Below, one piece after another: positions 15,773 through 24,783 of a stretch of DNA of 64,000 bases; the stretch's first letter is position 1, and the number at the start of each line of letters is the position of its first letter. The notes beneath the pieces were generated by a model. It did not search any database and was not told where the DNA came from. It was given only the letters and a program-made list of their open reading frames with translations. The translations under genes were made by a program, and so were the position numbers. The stretch lies in contig NZ_CP019962.1 of the NCBI RefSeq assembly GCF_000807675.2, forward strand, positions 3,224,001 through 3,288,000. The letters are read 5' to 3'. The stretch comes from Eubacterium limosum. GTDB lineage: Bacteria; Bacillota; Clostridia; Eubacteriales; Eubacteriaceae.

Positions 15773-16342
15773 ATGATCACTAAGGAACAAATGAAGACTT
15801 TTAAGGCATACCCGGTTATCGCTGCTGTGCGGACGCCGGAGAATTTCAGACAGGCTCTCGACTCAAAGGTTCGGGTGCTGTTTATGGTAGGAGGCGATTA
15901 TTTTAAGGCAGAAAACCTGATTAAGGAATTTAAAGAACAAAATGGACTGGTATTCCTGCACATGGATCTGATTGAGGGCATTGGACGGGATATTGGCGGC
16001 ATCCGGCACGCGGTGGAGCGCACTGGGATTGATGGCGTCATATCGACCAAAAGCCATATTCTAAAGCTGGCGGCTAAGGAAAATCTAATCACAGTGCACC
16101 GGATTTTCCTCATGGACAATCAGGCGCTGGAAAGCGGTATCAACCTGTTTAAGGCGTCGAAGCCAGATATTATCGAGCTGACGCCAGGGCTGATCCCGCG
16201 GATCGTGCGAAAGGTGAGCAATGAATTTGAACAGCCTGTGATCACAAGCGGGCTGGTTTCAAAGCCGAGTGATGTAAAAACAATGATACAGGCAGGCGCC
16301 ATGAACATTGTGTGCAGCTGCGAGGCGCTTTGGAATTTGTAA
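15773..16342 (+). CDS. glpP: Glycerol-3-phosphate-responsive antiterminator GlpP
   Basis: This 189-residue TIM-barrel-like protein matches GlpP: PVIAAVRTPENF at the N-terminus, VLFMVGGD, VFLHMDLIEGIGRD, GIDGVISTKSHILKLAAKEN, VHRIFLMDNQAL, PDIIELTPGLIPRIV and PVITSGLVSKPSDVKTMIQAGAM. GlpP binds glycerol 3-phosphate and then mRNA leaders to prevent termination. An upstream TTG at 15746 is in frame, but the ATG at 15773 has AAAGAGG about 8 bases before it. It is the first gene of the operon with the methyltransferase, kinase and corrinoid protein, and a terminator in its own leader suggests autoregulation. Confidence 0.92.
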   Translation: MITKEQMKTFKAYPVIAAVRTPENFRQALDSKVRVLFMVGGDYFKAENLIKEFKEQNGLVFLHMDLIEGIGRDIGGIRHAVERTGIDGVISTKSHILKLAAKENLITVHRIFLMDNQALESGINLFKASKPDIIELTPGLIPRIVRKVSNEFEQPVITSGLVSKPSDVKTMIQAGAMNIVCSCEALWNL

Positions 16343-16358
16343 AAAAGGAGAGACAAGA

Positions 16359-17507
16359 ATGAATTCGAGAGAACGTGTGATGGCAGCGGCCAGCCACCAG
16401 GAGCCCGACCGGGTGCCTGTGGATATGGTCCTGACCATTGATGTATACAGAGATATGAAAAGGTTGCTGAAGATGGACCATCTTCCAGACACCCCCCGGA
16501 TGGGCCACTGGACCGATGTACAGATGCCGCTGGAGATGATCCAGGCGCTGGATCTGGACATGTACTACATTTCGCCGAGGTCGGCAAAATCAGCCCATTC
16601 CAGACAGTTTGAGGACGGCAGCTTTACCGATGAATGGGGCTGCTACTGGAAAAAGACCATGATCGACGGCGGACATTTTTACTTTGAACTGCAGAACCCG
16701 CCGCTGGCAGACGCCACCATCGAAGATCTGGAGAACTATGAATGGCCGGATCCCAGCGACCCCAAACGGTTTGAGGGCCTGCGTGAGGAAATGCAGATGG
16801 TCCGGGACAAAAGTGATCTGGCCATTCTGGCAAAATTTGCCGGCGCGGTTTTTGAGGTAGCTACCTATATGCGCGGCCATGAACGCTGGTACCGCGATCT
16901 GGTCAACAATCAGGAATTTGCCCACGCGCTGCTTGACAAGGTCTGTAAAATACAGAAGGAAATCGACCGTGTCTGTATCGACGCTGTCGGCGAATACGTG
17001 GATATTCTGCGCCTGAGCGGCGAAGATCTGGGCACACAGGACAGCCCGCTCATTTCACCGAGAACCTTCCGGAAAGTAGTAAAACCACATCTTGAGGAGC
17101 TCTGGGTAAGCGCGAAGACAGAGCTGCTTAAGAAAAATCCGCAGGGTAAGGCCATGCTGCACAGCTGCGGCTCCATCCGCCCCTTTATCCCGGATCTTAT
17201 CGACTGCGGCATCGACATTCTGGACCCGGTACAGCCAGGCGCCAACCATATGAACCGTTACGAGCTGAAACAGGAATTCGGCGATAAAATCGTCTTTCAC
17301 GGCAATATTGATATTCAGAAGGTGCTGCCCTTTGGCACAAAGGATGAAATCACCGAGGAAGTGCGCGACGCCATTAAGGCGCTGGCCCCGGGCGGCGGCT
17401 TTCTGCTGTCACCGGCCCACAATGTTCAGAGCGATGTGAGCGCGGAAAATCTGGTGCACATGATCGAATGTGCCCACGAATTCGGCGTCTATCCCATTCA
17501 ATTGTAA
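16359..17507 (+). CDS. Uroporphyrinogen-decarboxylase-family corrinoid methyltransferase
   Basis: The 382-residue protein belongs to the URO-D superfamily, whose non-heme members (MtaA, MtbA, CmuA N-terminus) move methyl groups to or from corrinoid proteins or coenzyme M/tetrahydrofolate through a zinc site. It starts NSRERVMAAASHQEPDRVPVD, a typical family N-terminus. It contains the probable zinc-binding MLHSCGSI (His-x-Cys) and ILDPVQPGANHMN, and a C-terminal cysteine in HMIECAHEFG may complete the site. The ATG at 16359 follows AAAGGAG by 8 bases. A kinase and a corrinoid protein gene follow within the operon, so this is probably the component that loads or unloads that corrinoid. The methyl donor is unknown. 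Confidence 0.8.
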   Translation: MNSRERVMAAASHQEPDRVPVDMVLTIDVYRDMKRLLKMDHLPDTPRMGHWTDVQMPLEMIQALDLDMYYISPRSAKSAHSRQFEDGSFTDEWGCYWKKTMIDGGHFYFELQNPPLADATIEDLENYEWPDPSDPKRFEGLREEMQMVRDKSDLAILAKFAGAVFEVATYMRGHERWYRDLVNNQEFAHALLDKVCKIQKEIDRVCIDAVGEYVDILRLSGEDLGTQDSPLISPRTFRKVVKPHLEELWVSAKTELLKKNPQGKAMLHSCGSIRPFIPDLIDCGIDILDPVQPGANHMNRYELKQEFGDKIVFHGNIDIQKVLPFGTKDEITEEVRDAIKALAPGGGFLLSPAHNVQSDVSAENLVHMIECAHEFGVYPIQL

Positions 17508-17540
17508 GCGAATAAAAAATAATTTTTGGAGAGAGTAGAG

Positions 17541-19085
17541 ATGAAAAATTATATTAGTGGAATCGATATCGGAACAACCGGCGTAAAAGTAATTATTTTT
17601 GATATGGAGGGCGCCACTGTCGGCAGTGCCTACCGTGAGTATCCCTGTACCTTTCCGCAGTCGGGATGGGTAGAACAGGACGGAGAGATGACCTGGCAGC
17701 AGACCTGTGAGGCCACCCGGGAAGCCATCGCAAAAGCAGGCGTCGATCCTGCGGAAATCCGCTCCATTGGCCTTTCCACCCAGCGCTGTACCTTTACCCC
17801 GGTGGATCAAGCCGGCATGTCGCTGCGGTCTGCCATCTCATGGCAGGACAGCCGTTCCTTTGAGGAATGTGAGGAGATCAGCCGTCTGGTGGGGGCGGAG
17901 CGCTATTATGAGATCACCGGCCTGCCTGTAGGCACGACCTGGTCGGTCAGCAAGATCATGTGGATCAAGAAACACCAGCCGGAAATTTACGCGAAAACCT
18001 ACAAGTTTGCCATGGATCAGGAGCGTATTTTAAACAAGCTCGGCGCAGAGGGCTACTTTGAGGACTGGTCTAACGGCTCCCTCCAGGGGCTGATGGACAT
18101 CAAGGCATTTGAGTGGAGCGATGAGCTCGTAGGCGCTCTGGAGCTTGACAAATCCAAGCTGCCCGACCTGGTGCCATCAGGCAAGGTCGTTGGGAAAATA
18201 TCCAAAGAGAGCAGTGCGCTCACAGGCTTTGCCGAGGGAACCCTTTTGGTTTCGGGCGGCGGCGACCAGCAATGCGCAGGTATTGGTGCAGGCGCTGTGA
18301 AAAAAGGAACCATTGAGGTGACTATCGGCACCGCAGGCGTCACCCTGGCCTATATGGACGAGCCGATTTACGACGATAGTATGCGTCTGCCATGCTCGGC
18401 CCATACAGTAGCGGGCAAGTGGGAAACAGAAGGCCTGCAGAACGCGGCTGGAAGCTCCCTGAAATGGTACCGGAATGAATTTGCCGTACCAGAGATTGAA
18501 AAGGCAAAAGCACTGGGAATCGACCCCTACGACCTGATCAATGAACAGGTAGAGGGCATACGTCCCGGCAGCGACGGGCTCATCTGTATCCCGTATTTTG
18601 CCAGTTCAGCCGCGCCGAACTGGGACCCATTTGCGCGGGGAACCTTTATCGGCCTGACCCTGGGCCACAGCCGGCAGGCCATGGCACGGGCCATTATGGA
18701 GGGCGTTACCTACGAAACCCGTGAAATCATCGACCAGATGATCACAAACGGCGTCGAGGTTGATGAGATTGTATTGAGTGGCGGCGCCGCAAAATCCGAT
18801 GTCTGGAATCATATCCAGGCAGATATTTACGGCAAGACCTGCAGTATTCTGGCTGTAGAGGAGGCCACAGCACTGGGTGCGGCGATTCTGGCAGCTCTTG
18901 GAGCAGAGCTCTACGCAAACGTAGGCGAAGCCGTTGCCCACATGGTGAAGATCGTGGCGGTCTGTGAGCCGGATATGCAGCGGCACGCGCTGTATAATGA
19001 ATATTTTGAAATATACAAGGATGCCTACCAGGCACTGAGAAAGGCAGACGTCTATGAGCGCCTGGTGAAGCTGGCATTAAAATGA
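17541..19085 (+). CDS. FGGY-family carbohydrate kinase, substrate unknown
   Basis: The 514-residue kinase has both FHAN/ASKHA halves: N-terminal SGIDIGTTGVKVIIFDMEG (phosphate 1 loop), SIGLSTQRCTFTPVDQAG and ISWQDSR, and C-terminal VEVTIGTAGVTLAY, ASSAAPNWDPFARGTFIGL and IVLSGGAAKSDVWNHIQADIYG. It is closer to xylulokinase-like members than to the glycerol kinase at 20240. It lies between the URO-D methyltransferase and the corrinoid protein, an unusual place for a sugar or polyol kinase. A reasonable idea is phosphorylation of the polyol freed by demethylation. The substrate cannot be read from sequence. Confidence 0.85.
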   Translation: MKNYISGIDIGTTGVKVIIFDMEGATVGSAYREYPCTFPQSGWVEQDGEMTWQQTCEATREAIAKAGVDPAEIRSIGLSTQRCTFTPVDQAGMSLRSAISWQDSRSFEECEEISRLVGAERYYEITGLPVGTTWSVSKIMWIKKHQPEIYAKTYKFAMDQERILNKLGAEGYFEDWSNGSLQGLMDIKAFEWSDELVGALELDKSKLPDLVPSGKVVGKISKESSALTGFAEGTLLVSGGGDQQCAGIGAGAVKKGTIEVTIGTAGVTLAYMDEPIYDDSMRLPCSAHTVAGKWETEGLQNAAGSSLKWYRNEFAVPEIEKAKALGIDPYDLINEQVEGIRPGSDGLICIPYFASSAAPNWDPFARGTFIGLTLGHSRQAMARAIMEGVTYETREIIDQMITNGVEVDEIVLSGGAAKSDVWNHIQADIYGKTCSILAVEEATALGAAILAALGAELYANVGEAVAHMVKIVAVCEPDMQRHALYNEYFEIYKDAYQALRKADVYERLVKLALK

Positions 19086-19104
19086 GAAAACAGAGGAGAC
19101 AAGA

Positions 19105-19737
19105 ATGAAGATACTGGATCAGATTAAAAATGCGGTTTATGAAGGATTAGAGGATGAGACACCTTCCATGGTGCAGGCGGCAGTGGACAAGGGGACCAGT
19201 CCGCAGGCCATTCTGGATACCATGATGGAAGCGATGGAGATGGTGGGAGAGGAGTTTAAAAACGAGGAGATCTATATACCGGAGGTGCTGTGCTCATGCT
19301 ACGCCATGCAGAATGGGTCAGAGGTGCTGAAGCCTCTGCTTTTAGAAAACCAGCAGACCGCGACCGGAATCATTGTGCTGGGAAGCGTAAAGGGAGACAT
19401 GCACGATATTGGTAAAAACCTGGTAAAAATGATGTTTGAGGGACGGGGCTTTAAAGTCGTGGATATCGGCATTGATGTGCCCGAGGAGCGTTTTGTGGAG
19501 GCCGCTGTCAAAGAGAAGGCCGATATTGTGGCCTGCTCTGCGCTGCTGACCACCACCATGCCCGAAATCCCCAAAATTGTTAAGGCTTTTGAGGATGCGG
19601 GTGTCCGGGAACAGTTTAAGATTATGATTGGCGGAGCGCCCATTACGCAGGATTTCTGCGATAAAACGGGCTGTGACGCCTTTGCCAAGGACGCAGGAAG
19701 CGCCGCTGAGGCTGCCGTACAGATCTGCCGGAATTAA
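19105..19737 (+). CDS. Corrinoid (cobalamin-binding) methyl-carrier protein, MtaC/MttC-like
   Basis: The 210-residue protein has an N-terminal four-helix cap domain (about 1-85) and a C-terminal B12-binding Rossmann domain. The cobalt-ligating histidine is in GDMHDIGKNLVKMMFEGRGF (the DxHxxG motif, about residue 97), followed by VVDIGIDVPEERFV, ACSALLTTTMPEI and MIGGAPITQDFCDKTGCDAFAKDA. Such proteins carry the methyl group between substrate-specific and tetrahydrofolate-directed methyltransferases. It is the last gene of the operon that begins with glpP. No reductive activase (RACo type) is in the window. Confidence 0.93.
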   Translation: MKILDQIKNAVYEGLEDETPSMVQAAVDKGTSPQAILDTMMEAMEMVGEEFKNEEIYIPEVLCSCYAMQNGSEVLKPLLLENQQTATGIIVLGSVKGDMHDIGKNLVKMMFEGRGFKVVDIGIDVPEERFVEAAVKEKADIVACSALLTTTMPEIPKIVKAFEDAGVREQFKIMIGGAPITQDFCDKTGCDAFAKDAGSAAEAAVQICRN

Positions 19738-19742
19738 CAGGA

Positions 19743-20002
19743 TTTAAGCACACTGTGGAGACCAGTGTGTTTATCCAGTCAAAGAAGTGGCGTGGTTTGA
19801 GACTGCGCCTTTTATCCAGATAAGAAAAAAGGTCCTGGCGCTGTGAATAACGGCCGGAAATTGTGCCATTTTACTGCAACAGCCGGACACTGGTGAGATA
19901 AAGCATTAACTTTAGTGAAGAAGATATCTGGGTGAGGGTAATGCCCGCAGAACCCTTTTTTCTTCCTTAGGTAAAGGGCTTCGTCTCTCAAAGTTTTGAC
20001 AT
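19743..20002. other. Structured intergenic segment between duplicated hairpins
   Basis: A 27-base sequence beginning TTTAAGCACACTGTGGAGAC occurs at 19743-19769 and again at 20003-20029, an offset of 260 bases. The first copy lacks a T-run and the second is a terminator. The intervening 230 bases have short stems (such as GGCG...CGCC at about 19789-19808 and GGGT...ACCC at about 19930-19955, the latter followed by TTTTTT) but no supported gene. It may be a small RNA, an antiterminator region or the result of a duplication and insertion. Confidence 0.5.
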
Positions 20003-20005
20003 TTT

Positions 20006-20037
20006 AAGCACACTGTGGAGACCAGTGTGCTTTTTTA
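20006..20037 (+). terminator. Terminator of the methyltransferase operon
   Basis: AAGCACACTG (20006-20015) pairs with CAGTGTGCTT (20022-20031) across a short loop, followed by TTTTT. A copy of the hairpin without the T-run lies 260 bases upstream. Confidence 0.8.
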
Positions 20038-20066
20038 TTGTAAATTTTGCAAAATTTAAAAATTAG

Positions 20067-20093
20067 TTGACAAACCATCAAAAAGCATATAAT
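20067..20093 (+). promoter_or_regulatory. Promoter of the glycerol kinase operon
   Basis: TTGACA (20067-20072) with TATAAT at 20088-20093 (15-base spacing) or TAATAT at 20090-20095 (17-base spacing). The leader to the glpK start is about 140 bases; no clear terminator hairpin is seen in it. Confidence 0.65.
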
Positions 20094-20239
20094 ATTAACA
20101 TAAAGTCAATACAAAATACATAAAAAGTGAATATGTAAAGCATTTACAGGCGAAGGAGGAAAGGAGGTTTCTGACAGCAAAGCTGAGCATAAAGAAGACA
20201 ACTGAATAATCATTTTTTGAGGAGTAAAGGAGTAAAAAA

Positions 20240-21733
20240 ATGAAAAACTATGTTTTAGTCATTGACGAAGGAACAACTGGTACAAGAGCGCTGATTTTTG
20301 ACAAGGAATTTAATATTGTATCCCAGTGCTATGAAGAATTCACACAGTACACACCGAGTGAGGACAAGGTTGAGCACGACGCCATGGAAATCTACGCCAA
20401 GAGCGTGGGCGTGTGCCGTGAAGCCATTGAAAAAGCGAAAATCGCCAGCAGCGACATTGCCGCCATCGGCATTACCAACCAGCGGGCAACCTGTCTGGTC
20501 TGGGATAAGAACACCGGCGTGCCGCTGTACAACGCCATTGTCTGGCAGGATAACCGCACCGCGGCATTGTGTCAGGAAATCAATGACAGTGAATGGGGAG
20601 AAAAAGCGCGCAAGGCCACCGGCTGGACGGTAGCGCCGGTTTATTCCTCCCTGATGCTGCACTGGTATCTTGAAAATGTGCCGGAGATTAAAGAAAAGAT
20701 TGAATCCGGCGAAGCGCTTTTCGGCACCATTGACACCTGGCTGATCTGGAAGCTGACCGGCGGAAAGAGCCATGTGGTCAGCTATTCTAACGCTTCTGTC
20801 ATGGGCAGCCTGGATTTAAGCACAGGGGAATGGTACACCGAATTCTTAGACTATCTGGGGATTTCAACCGATATTTATCCCGAAATCGTCAACGACTCCG
20901 GCAACTACGGCACCACAGACCCGGATATTTTCGGGGCAGAGATTCCCATCTGCGGCGCCATTGCCGACCAGCACGCCGCGCTTTATGCCCAGGGCTGTCG
21001 TTCCAAGGGAACCTGTAAAATCACCAACGGTACAGGCTCATTCTTAGATATCAACATCGGCGACGAATGTGTTGTGTCCGATCAGGGCTTAAACACTGTT
21101 ATTGCCTGGAAGATCGGGGATGAAATCAATTATGCTCTGGAAGGCTTTGAAGCCGTTACCGGCTCAGCTGTTCAGTGGCTGCGTGACGGGCTTCAGGTCA
21201 TTGGCAAATCCAGTGAATCAGAACCGCTGGCACGTTCAGTTGAGGACTCTAACGGAGTGTACTTTGTACCTGCGCTGGCAGGGCTCAGCGCACCTTATCA
21301 CGATCCCTATGCCAGAGGCACCATTTTTGGCATCAGCCGCGGCACTACTAAAGCCCACATTGTACGGGCAACGCTGGAAGGGGTCGCCTACCGCTTAAAG
21401 GACATTCTGGATGTCGTCGAAAAGGAATCTGGTGTAAAAATGACCGATATCCGTATTGACGGCGGGGCATCGATGAACGATTTGCTGGCACAGCTTATGG
21501 CAGATATGCTCGACGCCCGTGTCGACCGGCCGTTATCCGTCGAAGCCACCAGTCTTGGCGCAGCCGAAATGGCCGGCCTGGCAGCCGGCCTCTGGACCGA
21601 AGCCGATTTTGACAAGTCTCTTGAAATCGACAAATCCTTTGAACCGGCCATCACACCGGAAAAACGCGAAGAGCTGTACGCAGGCTGGCGTGAAGCCATC
21701 GAGCGCTCCGTCGGCTGGCGTAAGCAGGCATAA
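20240..21733 (+). CDS. glpK: Glycerol kinase
   Basis: The 497-residue FGGY kinase has the glycerol kinase hallmarks VLVIDEGTTGTRALIFD, IGITNQRATCLVWDKNTG, YNAIVWQDNRT (glycerol contact), FGTIDTWLIWKLTGG, KITNGTGSFLDINIGD and FVPALAGLSAPYHDPYARG. It phosphorylates glycerol to glycerol 3-phosphate in the cytoplasm, which is also the signal for GlpP. AAAGGAG precedes the ATG. It leads the operon with the FAD dehydrogenases that oxidise the product. Length is as expected for the family. Confidence 0.93.
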   Translation: MKNYVLVIDEGTTGTRALIFDKEFNIVSQCYEEFTQYTPSEDKVEHDAMEIYAKSVGVCREAIEKAKIASSDIAAIGITNQRATCLVWDKNTGVPLYNAIVWQDNRTAALCQEINDSEWGEKARKATGWTVAPVYSSLMLHWYLENVPEIKEKIESGEALFGTIDTWLIWKLTGGKSHVVSYSNASVMGSLDLSTGEWYTEFLDYLGISTDIYPEIVNDSGNYGTTDPDIFGAEIPICGAIADQHAALYAQGCRSKGTCKITNGTGSFLDINIGDECVVSDQGLNTVIAWKIGDEINYALEGFEAVTGSAVQWLRDGLQVIGKSSESEPLARSVEDSNGVYFVPALAGLSAPYHDPYARGTIFGISRGTTKAHIVRATLEGVAYRLKDILDVVEKESGVKMTDIRIDGGASMNDLLAQLMADMLDARVDRPLSVEATSLGAAEMAGLAAGLWTEADFDKSLEIDKSFEPAITPEKREELYAGWREAIERSVGWRKQA

Positions 21734-21814
21734 GGAAAAAAACAGAAATAAACACAAGCAGAGGGGCAGCCCATAAGCCGCCCCTCTGCCTGAAAGCAGA
21801 AAGGAGAGACAATC

Positions 21815-23536
21815 GTGTCCGATTGTGTTGCACAATTTTATCAGAAACTAGAGGACGATCCGTCATTAAAACATTACAAAATTGAAGCCAGCGCCGATGC
21901 GCGCGGGGTGATCACCCTGACTGGCGAAGTGGATGTCTGGCAGCATGTGGTTGACATCGGCCACGCGGCTGGAAAAAGCGGCGTAAAAGGGGTCGTCAAC
22001 AGGCTGACCGTCAAGGGGGCAGAGACAGCCCGAAGAGACCGGGCAGAAGAAGTGAAAAAAGCAGAGGCCGTCGGTGTGATCGACAAAGCCGATATTGTGG
22101 TCATTGGTGCGGGGGTAACCGGCAGCGGTATTGCGAGAACGCTGTCGAAATACAATAAACGCATTATCGTGGTAGAAAAAGCCTCGGATGTGTCTGAAGG
22201 GACCTCCAAGTCAAACAACGGGATGATCCACTCAGGCTACGACTCAAAGGCAGGCTCTCTGAAGGCCCTGCTCAATGTAAAGGGCAATGCCATGTACACA
22301 CAGTGGCAGGAAGAACTTCATTTTAAAATGAACCGCTGCGGCTCCTTTGTCGTAGGCTTTGACGCATCAGACGACGCCTATCTGGAGCAGTACTACGAGC
22401 TGGGAAAAAAGAACGGTGTGCCTGGCATTGCCATTTTAAGCGGCGACGAGGCCAGAGCCATTGACCCGGCAGTCAATCATGACGTGGTAAAGGCACTATG
22501 GACCCCATCGGCGGCCTATGTTGAGCCTTACGAGGTCGTTGAAGCCCTAATGGAAAACGCCATTGACAATGGGGCAGAGCTTATGCTGAATACAGAGGTA
22601 TTGGGCTTTACCAGACAAGGCGCCCATTTAAACGGCGTGGTCACCGATAAGGGAATCATCGAAGCCGACTGTGTCATCAACGCCGCAGGCCTGTATGCCG
22701 ACGAAATCGCAGAGCTGGCAGGCGACCGGTTTTACACCATTCATCCGCGCCGGGGCACACTGGTCATTCTGGATAAAAAGATTGGCAAAACCACCAACAA
22801 ATGCTTTATCGGCACACCGCCTAAAAACTTTACCAAGGGCGGCGGCCCGACCCAGACACCCGAGGGCAACCCACTGTGGGGCCCCTCAGCCATCGAGGTG
22901 CCAGAAAAAGATGATTTGGCAGTGGACGAAGAGGATGTACGCTTTGTTATGGAAAAGGGCAAGCACCTGACCGAGGGCGCCTCCGAAAGAGATATTATCA
23001 CCTATTTCAGCGGCTGCCGGGCATCGAACTATATTGAGGATTTTATCATCGAAGCGTCTGAAGTGCTGGACAACTTTATTCATGCGGCAGGCATCCAGTC
23101 TCCCGGGCTGGCGTCCTCACCGGCCATCGCTGAACGGGTCGAGGGGATTTACACAACGCTTCACCCCGAAGCCGCTGTGCGTGAGGATTATGATCCCATC
23201 CGTCCTGAGCACAAGGCTTTCAGAGATTGTACCTTGGAAGAAAAGGAAGCGCTCATCGCCAAAAATCCGCTGTATGGGCATGTGATCTGCCGCTGTGAAA
23301 CCATTACCGAGGCCGAGATTGTGGACGCCATACACGGTAAAATACCGGCCACAACCGTGGATGCGGTGAAGCGACGTACCCGGGCAGGCATGGGGCGCTG
23401 CCAGGGAGGCTTCTGCGGCCCGAGGGTTGTGGAAATCATTGCCAGGGAACTGGGGATCGCGCCCGAGGAAGTTACCAAGCGTGGCGCGGGCTCAGAAATG
23501 CTGACCACAGCATCCAGAAAGGGGGAGGAAGAATGA
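21815..23536 (+). CDS. glpA: GlpA-like glycerol-3-phosphate dehydrogenase with N-terminal BON domain and C-terminal [2Fe-2S] domain
   Basis: This 573-residue protein has three parts. Residues about 8-65 look like a BON domain (ALTGEVDVWQHVVDIGHAAGKS-like region with VKGVVNRL). Residues about 92-480 are a DAO-type FAD oxidoreductase beginning ADIVVIGAGVTGSGIA. The C-terminus is a Bfd-type [2Fe-2S] domain with CRCETITEAEI (about 492) and RCQGGFCG (about 530). It probably oxidises glycerol 3-phosphate to dihydroxyacetone phosphate and passes electrons on. The GTG start follows GGAGAG. Classical GlpA lacks the N-terminal BON part. The downstream flavoprotein overlaps its stop by four bases. Confidence 0.88.
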   Translation: MSDCVAQFYQKLEDDPSLKHYKIEASADARGVITLTGEVDVWQHVVDIGHAAGKSGVKGVVNRLTVKGAETARRDRAEEVKKAEAVGVIDKADIVVIGAGVTGSGIARTLSKYNKRIIVVEKASDVSEGTSKSNNGMIHSGYDSKAGSLKALLNVKGNAMYTQWQEELHFKMNRCGSFVVGFDASDDAYLEQYYELGKKNGVPGIAILSGDEARAIDPAVNHDVVKALWTPSAAYVEPYEVVEALMENAIDNGAELMLNTEVLGFTRQGAHLNGVVTDKGIIEADCVINAAGLYADEIAELAGDRFYTIHPRRGTLVILDKKIGKTTNKCFIGTPPKNFTKGGGPTQTPEGNPLWGPSAIEVPEKDDLAVDEEDVRFVMEKGKHLTEGASERDIITYFSGCRASNYIEDFIIEASEVLDNFIHAAGIQSPGLASSPAIAERVEGIYTTLHPEAAVREDYDPIRPEHKAFRDCTLEEKEALIAKNPLYGHVICRCETITEAEIVDAIHGKIPATTVDAVKRRTRAGMGRCQGGFCGPRVVEIIARELGIAPEEVTKRGAGSEMLTTASRKGEEE

Positions 23537-24777
23537 ATCGGATACAGACAGACTGCGCCATTATCGGCGGCGGCCCGGCAGGGCTGGCAGCAGCCGTAGA
23601 AGCGCATAAGGCAGGACTTGACACTTTGATTATTGAACGGGACCTTTCCCTTGGCGGTATTCTGCAGCAGTGTATTCACGATGGCTTTGGCCTGCTGCGG
23701 TTTAAACGCCGCATGACAGGAGGCCAGTATGCCCAGGCTTTTATCGATGAGGTAGAGGACGAGGGGATTGAAGTCAAGCTGGACACCATGGTGCTGGAAA
23801 TCCGGCCGGATAAGACCATTTATGCGGTCAACGAAAAGGATGGCCTTCTTGAGATCAAGGCCAAATCTGTTATTCTGGCCATGGGCTGCCGTGAACGCAC
23901 GCGCTCACAGGTCATGATTTACGGCACGCGTCCCGCTGGGGTACTGACTGCCGGAGCGGTTCAGCGCTACATAAATATGGAGGGCTATCTGCCGGGTAAG
24001 AAGGCTGTAATTTTAGGCTCAGGCGACATTGGCCTTATCATGGCAAGGCGTATGACGCTTGAGGATATCGAGGTGAAGGGCGTCTATGAAATCATGCATA
24101 CCGAGGGCGGACTGACCCGAAATATTGTCCAGTGCCTTGAGGATTACAACATACCGCTGCATCTGGGCACAACCGTGACCAAGATCCACGGCAGGGACCG
24201 GATCGAGGGCGTTACTGTCGCAAAGGTAGACGAACACCTTAAGCCCATCGCAGGAACCGAAGAATATATTGACTGCGATCTTCTGGTGCTTTCAGTCGGC
24301 CTTATCCCTGAAAATGAGCTCAGTGAACAGCTGAATATTGAAATGGACCCGAGGACACGCGGTCCGGTGGTGGACGAGCGGATGATGACCTCCGTTCCCG
24401 GTGTCTTTGCGGCAGGCAATGTGGTTACAGTGTTTGACCTGGTGGACTATGTCTCCCAAACCGGAGAGATGGCGGCCCGCGGCGCAGTCCGCTACATAAA
24501 GGGTGAGAGCGGAGGTAATGAGTACCGTGCTGTGGAAGCCGGCGATAACATCAGTTTTGTGGTTCCCCAGAAAATAAGCGGGACAGCTGGAGAGGTTCCG
24601 GTCTTTATGCGGGTCAGAAAGCCTGACGAAAAGGTAAGGCTGGTATTTAGCCAGAATGGGCAGTCCCAAAAGCTGAAAAAACACGCGGTGGTCAAGCCGC
24701 CGGAAATGGTCTGTGAGGTCATTGACCTCGGCAAAACAACAGACGGCCCCATCTGTATCAGCGTGGCAAAGGAGTGA
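23533..24777 (+). CDS. FAD/NAD(P)-dependent oxidoreductase (GlpB/HcnB-like partner)
   Basis: The 414-residue flavoprotein carries an FAD motif at its start (CAIIGGGPAGLAAAVEAHKAG) and a second dinucleotide motif (AVILGSGDIGLIMARRM, about residue 158). MGCRERTRSQVMIYGTRPAGVLTAG is typical of the HcnB/sarcosine oxidase-alpha group that accompanies GlpA-like proteins. It probably links the [2Fe-2S] domain of the upstream subunit to NAD(P) or another carrier. ATGA overlap upstream and a 6-base gap to DUF1667 downstream show tight coupling. Confidence 0.85.
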   Translation: MNRIQTDCAIIGGGPAGLAAAVEAHKAGLDTLIIERDLSLGGILQQCIHDGFGLLRFKRRMTGGQYAQAFIDEVEDEGIEVKLDTMVLEIRPDKTIYAVNEKDGLLEIKAKSVILAMGCRERTRSQVMIYGTRPAGVLTAGAVQRYINMEGYLPGKKAVILGSGDIGLIMARRMTLEDIEVKGVYEIMHTEGGLTRNIVQCLEDYNIPLHLGTTVTKIHGRDRIEGVTVAKVDEHLKPIAGTEEYIDCDLLVLSVGLIPENELSEQLNIEMDPRTRGPVVDERMMTSVPGVFAAGNVVTVFDLVDYVSQTGEMAARGAVRYIKGESGGNEYRAVEAGDNISFVVPQKISGTAGEVPVFMRVRKPDEKVRLVFSQNGQSQKLKKHAVVKPPEMVCEVIDLGKTTDGPICISVAKE

Positions 24778-24783
24778 TGGAAA

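Noticed and set aside
19780-19970. Possible second cobalamin riboswitch
   Set aside because: Fragments such as CACTGG and CTGGGTGAGG recall the motif, but the conserved cobalamin box seen at 63934-63950 (minus) is missing and the spacing is wrong.
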